From NCBI GenBank assembly GCA_035235625.1, contig CP141148.1, positions 34,535,057 to 34,599,056 on the forward strand: a stretch of DNA of 64,000 nt, read 5' to 3'. This document shows positions 36,723-47,776 of this stretch, piece after piece. The notes beneath the pieces were generated by a model, which worked only from the letters and a program-made list of their open reading frames with translations, ran no database searches and was not told where the DNA came from. Source of the DNA: Saururus chinensis (lineage: Eukaryota; Streptophyta; Magnoliopsida; Piperales; Saururaceae). Numbering within the stretch: the stretch's first letter is position 1; the number at the start of each line of letters is the position of its first letter. Position numbers and translations under genes: made by a program.

Positions 36723-37911
36723 CTTTTATTATAAATTATATTTTAAAATTAATAATAAAATTTAACAAATAAAATATGTTATATATAAATAGTGAATTAT
36801 TGACAATAGTTTTTATTGAAAATTTTATATTTATTTATTGTATATACAAATAGTAAATATTGAATAAAATATATTATATTTAAAAAGTTTATTATAAATT
36901 TTTAGTATTTATTTATTAAATAAAATCAATTAATAAAGCTATTACCGATGCTTGTTAACAAACATCGCTATTAGAAATAGTATTTGCGACGCTTATTTAC
37001 AAGCATCGCTACTAATTTAAAATTTGTATTAATTTAATACTACTAGTGACGCTTTTGTAAGCGTCGCTAATAGTAGCACTATTAGTGACGCTTTTGTAAG
37101 CATCACTAATAGTAGCACTATTAGTGACGCTTTTGTTAGTGTCACTAATAGTAGCACTATTAGCGACGCTTGTGTATATGCGTCACTATTGAGAAAGCTA
37201 TTAGCGACGCTTATGAAAAGCGTAGCTAATAGTTATATATTTTTATTTAAAATATGTATCTTTTAGCGACGGTTATATGAAGCATCGCAAATAGAGGAAC
37301 TATTAACGACACTTATAATAAAGCGTTGCTAATAGGATTAGTATTAGTAACGCTTTAAGCTAAGTGCCATTAATATAAAACTATTAGCGACACATATGAA
37401 ATGCGTCACTAATAGTACAATTTTTTGCGATGCTTAGTCACTAAGCTAAGCATCACTAATATATGTGTCGTTAATATATGCATCGCTAATACTCCATTTT
37501 GTTGTAGTGTGATCAAGACTCCCAGTATGAGGAGTGGGTGGAGGATGATTTGGCATAAGAGACGATGTCTAGAGACATTATATTCCTTGATCATCTATGT
37601 TGCATGTTATCTTAAGTTTTATGTTATATTAGTTATATTCTATACTTTACTTGCTAGTTTGGCCCAGTTACTCATGTTAACTTTGTGGCTTAAGCAGCGA
37701 GAGGGCTAAATAAACTAAGTATGTAGGTATTGTGAAAATATTTTATTTTCCTGGTTTTCTCTTATATAAAGGGTATAATGTGCTACTCCGTAACGATTAA
37801 CCCATATGAGGGGTTAAGTCTTCTGTGTAGATCAATACTTTATCGTGTTGCGAGCACCGACTTTCCTTTGGACTAGGTTCACCTCGGGTTAGCGGGTGTT
37901 AGGGCGTTGCA

Positions 37912-39280
37912 AGTGTAGTTAAATTTTTTTACATTCCAATAAAGGAATTTAACATAGCTTTTTTAGTTTAAAATAAATGTAAAGAACACCAATAATCAAT
38001 TCTTATAGTGTGGTTAAATTTTTTTACCGCCCAAAGAAAGGCACTTAACAGGGCAGTCTATCATCACAAAGAAATTAATCTATTAGTACATCCAACAGCA
38101 TCAGAAAATATTATATTTATCCACTTAAAAAGATAAGGAGCTTATGAAGCCATCAGGACAATTTTGCTAACGCAAACTTTGCTAAACAATAAGCAGCACA
38201 TTAGCCTTCCTATGAATGACCGATAACAAGAAAGGAGATGGACCGGATAAGTTGCTTGATTTGCAAGAAGATGTTCGCAATTCTGGAGAGGGATACAAGC
38301 ATTCGGGCACAAGTAAAAGAGAATATCCTTGGAGCTGATGAACCTAAGAAAGGCCCAGATGTAACATAAGCTGAAGTCATTGAACACATGCGCATGCTTC
38401 AGCAAGAATAGATAGAGGATTCATTACCTACGGAAGACGCAATTCCAGCCAAAGACTTCCCATCAAAATCTCAGATTATGACACCTATAGTAGCTTTGAA
38501 AAATGCTCCCCTCTCACAATGAGTGCATAGGCGACAGATATTTTAGATCTCTGTACTTATGCTAATGTGCGAGATCTAAAATATCAATAACTTCTATATA
38601 TAATACTTATATTAATGTGTACTAATACATGTGCTATCGATCTAAATAATTAATAGTTTTCATGCTTAATTTATACTCGGCTCATTGTACAAAAGCGAAT
38701 GAAAAAATTCTTCCCTATGAGAGGACACCAGCACCACCATCAATGTTAAGCGTAATGATATCCGATTTCAGTCTGGTCAAGCAAGTAAACTCTTATCTGC
38801 ACCGTTTAATATATTAGGTCGACTTGTATTAGTGGTCAGCACTCAGACATGTTTACAGCCACTAGCCCCAATCAACTGGAACGACTGTAATAATTACAAA
38901 AGCTATGTCAAGGCCATAATGGAAGGAAGAGTGATCCAAAGACTGCCACCAGCCCCAATCAACTGGAACGACTGCATTAATTACAAAAGCTATGTCAAGA
39001 CCATAATGGAAGGAAGAGTGATCCGAATGACTAATTTAAGAACAATTAATGACATGAACTTGTATTCATGTACACTAATTTTCAACACATAACCTAGTAA
39101 ACTTGCAAGAAAACATATCGTGTCTCACTGTTCTTGACTTCTTGTTCATCATTCCTGATTTGTGATAAAAAAAAGTCTAAATTTATGTGCGTAAAATGAA
39201 GGTCATGGTATTACCGAAATTATCCACTTCGCAACAATAAAAGGCAGGATGAGGCACACAAAGAAGCAATCCTGAGGGAC
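37912..39280. other. Proximal upstream region of gene 3
   Basis: 37960-38450 matches 15780-16250 upstream of gene 2. A phrase near 31085-31120 (AAATGTAAAGAACAC) occurs again at 37975-38010, so a short tandem duplication existed here and the LTR entered its first copy. 38450-38860 is AT-rich and unassigned. No gene is seen. Confidence 0.5.
38864..39024 (+). repeat. 87-bp tandem duplication upstream of gene 3
   Basis: The unit starting AGCCCCAATCAACTGGAACG at 38864 recurs from 38951 with few differences (period 87). Gene 2 has only one related copy at the same relative place. Its small open reading (38832-39092) is a by-product. Confidence 0.85.
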
Positions 39281-39288
39281 TACAAATT
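39281..39288 (+). promoter_or_regulatory. Damaged TATA box of gene 3
   Basis: TACAAATT stands where gene 2 has TATAAATT, after the same CCTGAGGGAC phrase, about 53 bases before the ATG. Confidence 0.55.
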
Positions 39289-39333
39289 TACAGATTAAAA
39301 AACTTCTGAGGCCAAGAAGCAAAATCGAGGGCA

Positions 39334-40972
39334 ATGGGGACATCATGGATGGCAACAACACTCTTGCTGCTTCCTCTCCTCATTTCAGCTTCTGAATCCA
39401 GTCCAGTTTCAGCCATTGAGGCAGTTCTCAAGTGTCTATCCCGCCGCACTCCCTCCCCTGTCTCTGTGTACACTGCAAACACCACTTCTTACACCACTGT
39501 GTTACATTCTACCTTCCAAAACTTAAGGATCACAAAGTCCTCTGCCCTAAAACCTCAGCTAATCATTCAACCCTCCCGGACAACCCAAGTCCAAGCTTCT
39601 GTCATCTGTTGCAAGGTGCATGGCATCCAGTTGAAGGTCAGGAGTGGTGGGCATGACTATGAAGGTCTCTCTTATGTTTCTTATGAGCCATTTGTGATGC
39701 TCGACCTCGCCAAGTTAAGGTCAATCAGTGTAGATGTACAAGCTGACACAGCATGGGTCCAGGCAGGTGCAACACTTGGGGAGCTGTACGCCAAGATTGC
39801 TGAGAGTAGTGTGATCCGCGGGTTTCCTGGAGGGTGGTGCCCTCCTGTCGGCGTCGGCGGCCAGTTCTCCGGCGGTGGGATCGGCAATTTGATGAGGAAA
39901 TATGGGTTGGCTGCAGACAATATTGTAGATGCCTACATTGTTGACTCAAATGGAAAAGTTCTTGACAGGAGATCCATGGGTGAAGATCTCTTTTGGGCCA
40001 TTAGAGGAGGGGGGGCAGCCAGCTTTGGTGTTGTGCTGTCATGGAAGATCAGGTCAGGGCGGCCCTTGCCATAAAATTAGAGGCCTACTGTGATAATATT
40101 AAATGATACATTTTTATATGTATAGTGATACTAATGCAATTAATTTACTGATCCTGTTGTGATGGTAAATCAGGTTAGTCTATGTGCCCCCTACACTGAC
40201 AATCTTCGGCATCGATCGGACCTTGGAACAAGGTGCAACTAAGCTTGTGAGTAAATGGCAAAAAGTTGCAGCAGAATTGGATGAAAGGTTGTATCTTGAG
40301 AGCATCTTGCAAGCAGTGAATTCAGGAGCAAATAGAACTGTGAAAGCTTCATTTAACGCTCTATTTCTAGGGACTGTTGACGATCTTCTACCACTTATGG
40401 AAGAAGCTTTTCCTGAACTGGGTCTGAAGAGAACAGATTGCAGGGAAATGAATTGGAACGAGTCGGTTGTGACCTTTGCAAATTATATACCTGTAGCATC
40501 AGGTTCCTTCAAATTCAAATCTGACTTTGTGAAGCAACCCTTCCCCATCAATGGGTTTCGAGGGCTATGGAAGCTGTTGAAGGAAGATGTGATTGGTGCT
40601 CTGATCATGGAGCCTTTTGGGGGAAGGATGAGTGAGATAGCTGAATCAGAGATCCCATTCCCACATAGAAAGGGCAACTTGCATATTATACAATACGTAG
40701 TGCTTTTCGAAGATGAAACAAGTCTAGATTGGATGAACAGGTTATATGGTTACATGACCCCTTATGTATCAAAATCACCGAGGGCTGCATACCTCAACTA
40801 CAGGGATCTTGACTTGGGAAGGAACCGAAAATTCAAAACAAGTTACTTAGAAGCTACGTCCTGGGGATCAAAATATTATAAGGGCAACTTCAAGAGGCTG
40901 GCAATGGTGAAGACAATGGTTGATAGAGACAACTTCTTTAGGAACGAGCAGAGCATCCCTCTTTTTTTGTGA
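39334..40972 (+). CDS. BBE-like FAD-linked oxidase gene 3 (two exons)
   Basis: Exons 39334-40052 and 40174-40972 give 505 residues. A signal peptide covers about residues 1-20. His107 (RSGGHDYEGLSY) and Cys169 (GWCPPVGVGG) keep the two FAD attachment points. GGGIG has the array-wide Ile. Unlike all the other copies it reads AYLNYRDLDLG, with Tyr where they have Phe, at the position of the active-site His of reticuline oxidase. It shares the shortened loop of genes 1 and 2 (FANYIPVASG) and is roughly 85-88 percent identical to gene 2. It ends SIPLFL. The open frame looks intact, but the TATA box is altered and the distal promoter has been pushed away by the 6.8-kb LTR-CACTA insertion. Confidence 0.87.
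40053..40173 (+). other. Intron of gene 3 (121 bp)
   Basis: AG/GTCAGG donor and AAATCAG/GT acceptor, the same phase and place as in gene 2. Confidence 0.8.
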
Positions 40973-42130
40973 CCACCTCATGATCTTATATCAGAATTGG
41001 TGACCATATGATGTCGAGATAGAGCTGTGTTATTGTCTTGTATCACCTTTTTATGTTTAATAACAAAATACTGTTTAAGTCCCTACAACTTGAGTGATTT
41101 TAGATGTCAGCCCGAGACACTGCATCAACAGATGCTTGAGATCATTCAAATTGAAACCAGAGATATTCCTTAACAAAATGTTCTTACTTGTCTCTGATGT
41201 TGGATACTGCTCCTCCATCTTTGTTCCAAAATCCCTCCACGCTTTGCAGGCTCCAGGCTGCTACCAAGGTTGCCATGGCCAGCTGCCAATAATTGTTGAA
41301 TTGGGTACTTAACAGCGGAAGAAGTTCCTAGGAATATTACCGCGCCTTGATCCACGTTTAAGCGCGCTGTTTGAGTCAAAACGCCGTCGGGTGATTACTA
41401 GAATTCCCAACTTTTTCAGCCTTTGCTTCCCAAGGTAAACGATAGAAAACTTCGATGAATAGTAACCCAAATTCTCTGAATTCGAAGTTTTCTAACTGTA
41501 CAAAATATATCCGGATACATGTCTTCTTTAGATTATTATAGGGGAGAATTAACTTTCCATTGAGCTCCATTAACTCCCACTTTAGTTGTAAATTTAATGG
41601 GTGTTTATGGATGAGAGTAACCATCAGTTACAAAAGAAACTCCTTCATTTCTCATATCCCAAAAATAATGAAATACAAAGTGTCACATACTCATTTGTTA
41701 GAGGCTACGAGTGTCAATAACCCCTTCTGTTATTTGTGTCACGAAGAGGTAGAAAAATGTTGATCCTCTCTTCATCCATTGTCCATTTCTATCACAACTT
41801 TGTCAGGAATTCTTCAAAATAAACAAAATAGTGTGGATCCATTCTTGAAATTCATTGTTCTACTAAATTACCTATGAAGAAGCAGAGACCTTCAGATGTA
41901 TCCCGTATCCCACATGGTTGATACAGGACCAAGTCCACCAACGCAGCTCCAGAATAACACCTTCTGTTCATCATCTCTCATTGGGCAAAACCAGTAGATC
42001 GCCTTCATCTCGGCATCTCCCACTTCTCATTCACATGGTGGCTCACCTCATGCTGGCAACCTGGTTCTTGTTCCTTGCTCTATCCGTCTTAGACCTCCAG
42101 CCGCCTGTGGCCGACGAGGCTACCAGGACA
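40973..42130. other. Downstream region of gene 3
   Basis: 40990-41370 is the conserved downstream block also seen after genes 1 and 2. From about 41395 similarity ends and the hAT element found behind genes 1 and 2 is absent. 41400-42130 has no recognisable gene. Confidence 0.5.
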
Positions 42131-42149
42131 TGGTGTGCGGGGGACACCC

Positions 42150-42500
42150 TCTAACTTGTCTGATCTCTCTTGCGTCAGTCACAGTGAACATGTGTTGCCA
42201 GGCCAATGGCAGGCGATTCGGGGGTGCGTGATTTCTTGAGCTCCATTCGCTTGGTAAATGGCGACTGACTCGATCAGGAAGGAGACGACGAGGTTGTACA
42301 TCGCATGGGTCAGAAACAGGCACGCCCAGTGCCAGCCCGTCGCTCACCATGCGGCCGGGCACTACTAGGGGAGGAAACTGAGGAAGGGCCAGACGGCCAC
42401 CATGACGAAGAGAAGAGGAACAGGAGACCGGGTGTCATTGAAGGCTGAGAAGACGATGACCAGGATGGCGATCATGATTGCATAGTTAATCCTGAAGTTG
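42150..42500 (-). pseudogene. Remnant of a membrane-protein gene
   Basis: The minus strand from about 42500 reads NYAIMIAILVIVFSAFNDTR and then PLLFVMVAVWPFLSFLP before stops. In another frame it continues CLFLTHAMYNLVVSFLIES. Two or three membrane-spanning stretches with GC-richer codons than the surroundings suggest a decayed host gene. I do not recognise the family. Confidence 0.4.
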
Positions 42501-45500
42501 CGAGATTAGCCTGAACTAGGGTGGCTCGGTGGGCCATCTCCCTCTGGCTGGGCAGTGCCGGTTCGGTCCGGTCCTTCGCTTGGGAAATCAGCCCAATGCC
42601 ACCGCTGGCTGTAGGAATCGTCCTGTACGTTGTTGGAGAGGGGAAAATTCTTTGTACCCTGATGAAATCTTGGTCGGAGGGTTGCTTCGAAGCGTACTAT
42701 TACTTTTTTAAAATAGTACATTTGCCCCTTTTAATTTTTGTTTTTAGTATAAATAAAAATATAATATTAAACGGAGAAGGGGATTGAGTATGTGATTCTT
42801 ATACCAGACTCTTTGTAAGATTCTTAAATAAAATGAGATTAGATAATCTTATAAATAAATTGAAATGTTGACTCTTTTGTGTAGTGCATTAGGTTCATCG
42901 TAACTCATAATTATATATTAAAAATATAAGTCATTTAAAGTATTATTCTTTCCATCTTACATTAAGTATTTTAAAATTAATTTATTTTAAAATTAAATAA
43001 AAAAATAATATAAGTTTAAAAAATTTTATAAAAAAACCTTTAAATTAAATGTGTAAGTAAATGTATAATTATAGAGTAATATTATTTTTAGAAAAAAAAA
43101 ATTATGTAAATTGTATAGACCCACCCATATTGATCTCATGTATTTTTTAAAGAAAATATATGTAATATAACAAAAATATTGTCAACTTTAAACCTTCAAA
43201 GAGGTTGGGTTTGACTCCTATTTTTTTAGAAAATTTTTATACAATTAATATGTATTTATTTTTTGTAGGTACATATTTGTATCGATCAATATGTATTGGG
43301 GAAGTATGAGCAAAACAAAGGAAAAAATATGGGGAATGAAGTAAAAGAAGATATTTTTTTTTACTTTCTTTGGGGGACATAGGAAAAAACTAAGATTTGA
43401 ATAAAACTATTCTAAAAATTTAAAACTTACATTACCATCGATGACCTCACCGACAAGTCGAATACCTCGTTGATGACCATTTGTGGGTTCATCAACATGT
43501 CGAAACCTATCGACAGTAAAATTGAGGTACCATTGGTAACTTTACTGACTAATTGGCTACCTCATTGATGACTATCAATAATTTACTGACACATAATCCA
43601 ACTAACAGTAGGTTGGTTATACTGCCTTCCTCATCGACACCTTACCGATATATTAACCTTACTGTTGATGACTAAAAAGATTATGCATGCTAGTGCATAT
43701 ATACGAGAGTATTATCTATCCTCTTCCTTGCTAGTGTAATCACCGACATGTCGGGGGCATTATCAGTGATAAAAAAAATTAAGATTAAGTGCTCAAAATT
43801 TAATTCAAACACGTTCTTAATATAAAATTTTATTAAAAAATTTTTTATAAAGATGAATTAAGCCATTTGGACTATAATTCCGACCTTCAAATAACAAAAT
43901 CCCAAGTATACCATGAAAGCAACGCCAAATTCTAATATTTCTTAAAAATAACTAGAACATAAGTTTATGATCATGAAAAAATTCAACAAAATTAGAAATA
44001 AAGTATTTTACTTAGAATTTCAAGTTTAAAAAGTGATCTAACCTTAAAATATCTCTCTCCGACGTACATTCTTTCTTAATAGACTCCAAATGCTCTCCCA
44101 CGAACAATTGGTGTCTCCATGCATCCGTTTTCTCTTGTTTTCTCTTCTAAAATTAGTTTTCACTCCCTTGAATATTGAAATAATTACTTTCAAAGTCCAA
44201 AATCTTTTAACTATTTTGTATTCCAAAATAACTGCATGCACTCATCGATACATTGATTTTACAGTAAAAGCACATTTCTATCCGTAGCTTTATCAATATA
44301 TTAATAGTCATCAATAGCTAAAATAAAATATTTTTATATATATAAAAATAAAAAAAAGATAAATTTTTTTTGAGAAAAATATGAGGTATCACAGTAACTC
44401 CATCAACCACCCATTCCGAGAGTGTCCGCTCAAATTGCAAGATTCTTCTTACGATCAACTACCCAAATCCTGCTGCATTAAAAAAAACTACCCAAATCCG
44501 CCTTCAGTTCAAAATCCGCATGTTCTCCACTATCGAAGCCGAAGAGTTGGCAGACAGCGCAGGGGGAAGAAGGCGGAGTCGAGGATGGCAGCAGGAAACT
44601 TAGGTCGCCCTCAAAGGTTATGGCTGCCCGCAGCGTGCCCGTATTGATTGAGGAGCCCCGAGAGGGGTTCCCGCTCCATCAACGCAAGCTTGCAGCGAGC
44701 GGCCTAGCATATCCTAGAGGATTAATGATAAATCAGAAAAAAAAAACCACAAAATTTGCCTAAGTTAACTAACTAATTATCCTCTTAATTCAGGTTCCAA
44801 CCTCCATCAGCGAATTCTGCCAAAATAATTAGACAGAGCTCACACGTCCGTCTGGGCACTGCAAATCGAAATTTGATGATTCACATTAATAAAGGGGGCA
44901 GGTAGGTAATTCAAACCCACGTACTACACGCTGTCGAATTGCATTTAATTGCTCGCAATGCCAGGCTCACGCAGATCAGTGTGAACCTGGACCCGTACTA
45001 ACGGGGCTCTTCTGTATAAAGTAATCTGGGATCCTTCTGAATTCCCATCTGATGATGAAGATGGTGTTGTCTTGGAGTTTTCACCTGGGCTGCCACCATT
45101 TGAAGTTGGCCATAGAGGCTCCAACTAGCAACAACAGAAGCTAGAACATGTAACTCCTCTTTTGTTATTTGTTGTTCGCAAACAAAGAGGGAGCACAACA
45201 GATAGCTCGATTTTTTTAGCAAAATATGGAGTACATATTTCATAGCAACATATTTCAGTGGTCACATGAACCTCTATCTTTTGTATGATCTCTGACGGGC
45301 GAATTTGGTTCCTGTAACTGTTTGTACTTCTCAGAAGGCATGATCTTTTATTTTCCGTCTCCTTTTCTTCCTTTAATGAATTAGTTTCTTATTCCATTAA
45401 AATCCCAAAAATCTTTGACCTTCCAAAGAAAGCAGTTTTTGACTTTTACTATCAAAATTCTGGGAGTTGCTTTTGTGAAGAATAGCTGATTGAGTTGTTG

Positions 45501-46040
45501 ACATTTTTAAGCTGTCACCAGCAAGAGCAGATTTGGGTTGTGGTTAATAATTCTTCCAAAGTCACGGTTCTAGTCTTAAATATTATAGTAACCTAATGTA
45601 TTTTACTATACAAAAATCAATACACTGTCTAAAGATTAGGTACAATTTGTGGATATACAATTTATTAACAAAGTGGTCGTCCATCAGCAGTCTCAAGTAG
45701 AAGAGAAGGATACAGCTTATCATGAAAGCACCCTTCTCACCCACCTCATATAATTCCTTCATTAGTATGTCATAGGTTAACTTGTAAGCATCAGAAAAAT
45801 TGCACTGTCTAACATGCTTTCATTGTGAACTTAGAAAGAGTTAAAAGCTCATTTTCTCTTTCTAGACCCCACTGATGAGAAGGAATGGCTCTCATTTCTT
45901 TTTTAGTCTTAAAGTGAAGTCTGTTGAGCCTTGAAGAGTTTACATAATCCATAACTTCAAACCTAAGAAACAAACAGACAACTTCAGATCATACTATAAC
46001 AACCTAGGACTGCCCCCTCAGAACACCACACCTTAAGGCA
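42501..46040. other. Spacer between genes 3 and 4
   Basis: 42780-43195 is the inverted mate of the repeat at 17200-17600. 43430-43760 has many GTCGATGAGGT and CACCGACATGTCGG-like words in both directions, like subterminal repeats of a DNA transposon. 44400-44650 and 45000-45243 have short readings with no recognisable domain. 45250-46040 is the likely upstream region of gene 4. Confidence 0.4.
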
Positions 46041-46049
46041 ATGAAATCA

Positions 46050-46056
46050 TATAAAG
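46050..46056 (+). promoter_or_regulatory. TATA box of gene 4
   Basis: TATAAAG lies 48 bases before the ATG at 46098. It also lies downstream of the earlier in-frame ATG at 46041, which argues against that start. Confidence 0.6.
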
Positions 46057-46097
46057 AGCTTACCAGACCTTCTCTAACAGGAAGGAATATTGGAGCA

Positions 46098-47776
46098 ATG
46101 AGGACATCCATCTTTATTACATTCACTCTGACTTCTTTCTTTGTTTCAATTTCAGGATCCTTTTCAGCTTCAACCACTGATTTCTTCCTTCAATGCCTCT
46201 CATTTTATTCTCCATCCCTAGTAACTGTATACTTTCCAAATACCACTGCATACACCAATCTGTTGCAGGCTAATGTGCAGAACCTCAGATTCAACTACTC
46301 CACTATCCCCAAACCTTTGGTGATGATTGCACCCACACATGAATCCCATGTCCAAGCATCTGTCATTTGTTGCAAGGAGCATGGCATACAGATGAAAGTC
46401 AGAAGTGGAGGCCATGACTATGAAGGGCTCTCCTACATCTCACAGAGGCCGTTTGTGGTTGTGGACTTCTCCAACTTCAGAACAATCAGTATAAACATAG
46501 AAGATAACACTGCATGGGTACAAACAGGAGTCACAATTGGTGAGTTATATTACAAAATTGCAGAAAAGAGTGGGACCCATGGCTTCCCTGCAGCATGGTG
46601 CCCCACAGTGGGTGTTGGTGGTATGTTCTCTGGTGGTGGAATTGGCAACTTGATGAGGAAATATGGACTAGCTGCAGACAACATTATGGATGCCCACATG
46701 GTGGATGCCAATGGGATGGTCCTCGATAGGGAAACTATGGGTGAAGATTTGTTTTGGGCTATTAGAGGTGGTGGGGCTGCAAGCTTTGGTGTGATCCTCT
46801 CATGGAAGATTAGGTTAGTACATTTTTTATATTTTTATATTATTTTATATTTTTTATTCTATTTTTTCAGGTTAGAATTTTTTTGTTGCTAAAATTCAGG
46901 TTAGTACAAGTTCCCCCTAAAGTTACCATATTCAGCATACAAAAGACCATAGAACAAGGAGCTACTGGGCTTGTGAGCAAATGGCAGCATGTGGCTCACA
47001 GGTTGGATAAAAATCTGTTCATCAGGGTTACTATGCAAGGTGTGGGTGTAGGAGCAACCAGAACTGTGCAAGCTGGTTTTGATGCATTGTTTCTAGGGGC
47101 AGCAGAAGAACTCCTCCCACTAATGGAAGAGAACTTTCCTGAGCTGGGTGTGAGGCAAAAAGATTGTGTGGAGATGAGCTGGATTGAGTCAGTCCTCTTC
47201 TTTGCAGGGTTCCCACCTGGGACATCAAAAGAGGCTCTAATCAACAAGGTCTCACCAAATGGTAAGTCCCCTTTCAAAGGCAAGTCTGATTTTGTGAGGA
47301 AGCCATTTCCTATTGATGCATTTGACGGGATGTGGAAGTTGTTAATGGAGGATGTGATTAGCCTGGTGTTCTTTGAGCCTTTTGGAGGGAGGATGAGTGA
47401 GATCCAAAACTCTGAGATCCCATTCCCACACAGGAAAGGCAACTTACACATTATACAGTACATAGTGATCTTGCAAAGTGACAAGGGCATGGATTGGATT
47501 AATAGGTTGCACTCACAGATGGGCCCTTATGTATCAAACTGCCCAAGGGCTGCATACTTCAACTTCAGGGATCTGGACCTGGGTAGGAACAAGGAGTACA
47601 GCATGAGCTTCTTGGAAGCTAAGGAATGGGGTGCAAGATATTTTAAAAATAATTTTAAGAGGTTGGCACTGGTTAAGGGTGTGGTTGATGAGGATAACTT
47701 CTTCAGGTATGAGCAGAGCATTCCACCCCTCTCCATATGCGATGATCAAGTTAATGGGAAATGGCTGCCATCATGA
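46098..47776 (+). CDS. BBE-like FAD-linked oxidase gene 4 (two exons)
   Basis: Exons 46098-46813 and 46900-47776 give 530 residues, the usual family length. The chosen ATG starts directly with a signal peptide (residues 1-24) and sits behind a TATA box; the upstream ATG at 46041 would add 19 charged residues before it. His106 (RSGGHDYEGLSY) and Cys168 (AWCPTVGVGG) should hold FAD by two bonds. GGGIG, IIQY and [11 protein letters not shown] show the same departures from reticuline oxidase as the other copies. The NRT glycosylation site of its neighbours is TRT here. The full-length loop GTSKEALINKVSPNG is present. It looks functional; the substrate is unknown. Confidence 0.9.
46814..46899 (+). 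other. Intron of gene 4 (86 bp)
   Basis: AG/GTTAGTAC donor and TTCAG/GTTAGTAC acceptor, a T-rich interior, and joining that restores KIRLVQVPP. An earlier TTCAG at 46866-46870 leads to a stop and is not used. The nine bases around both junctions are the same (AGGTTAGTA). Confidence 0.85.

Larger units (their letters stand above)
33910..37509. mobile_element. Non-autonomous CACTA (En/Spm-type) transposon, 3.6 kb
   Basis: The left end is CAGTACAACAAAAAAGAC; the right end in reverse complement is CACTACAACAAAATGGAG. Both are followed by TATTAGCGA(C/T)GCATA. A TGA triplet flanks both sides (33907-33909 and 37510-37512), the 3-bp duplication of CACTA elements. Dense AGCGACG(N)TATA and TACGTCGCTAAT units, many paired as hairpins, fill both ends (33925-34440 and 35210-37500). 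The centre is purine-rich at 34440-35110 and CT-rich at 35575-35935 and 36229-36722. There is no transposase; long open readings here are artefacts of low complexity. The left CACTA motif has drifted to CAGTA. Confidence 0.88.
31123..37911 (-). mobile_element. Solo LTR interrupted by a CACTA element
   Basis: It starts TGTAAGGTCTCT and ends GGGCGTTGCA. Flanks are AGTGA (31118-31122) and AGTGT (37912-37916), a 5-bp duplication with one mismatch. Removing the nested CACTA (33910-37509 plus 3 bp) leaves about 3.2 kb. The termini resemble those of the 8444 and 58224 LTRs but the interior differs, so it is a related, distinct family, probably Ty3/gypsy. No internal coding region or second LTR is present. 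The strand follows the TGCAACGCCC start. Confidence 0.65.

Noticed and set aside
44998-45243. Minus-strand 81-codon reading (SVVASWSLYGQLQMVA)
   Set aside because: No recognisable family, no paralogous copy and no splice context; left as spacer.
46041-46097. 19-codon N-terminal extension of gene 4
   Set aside because: The TATA box at 46050 lies after this ATG, and the ATG at 46098 is directly followed by the signal peptide.
46883-46899. Separate start for gene 4 second half; likewise GTG or TTG starts at 438, 18726, 40184 and 55021
   Set aside because: These are intron ends, exon-internal codons or non-ATG starts; spliced or ATG starts explain the proteins.
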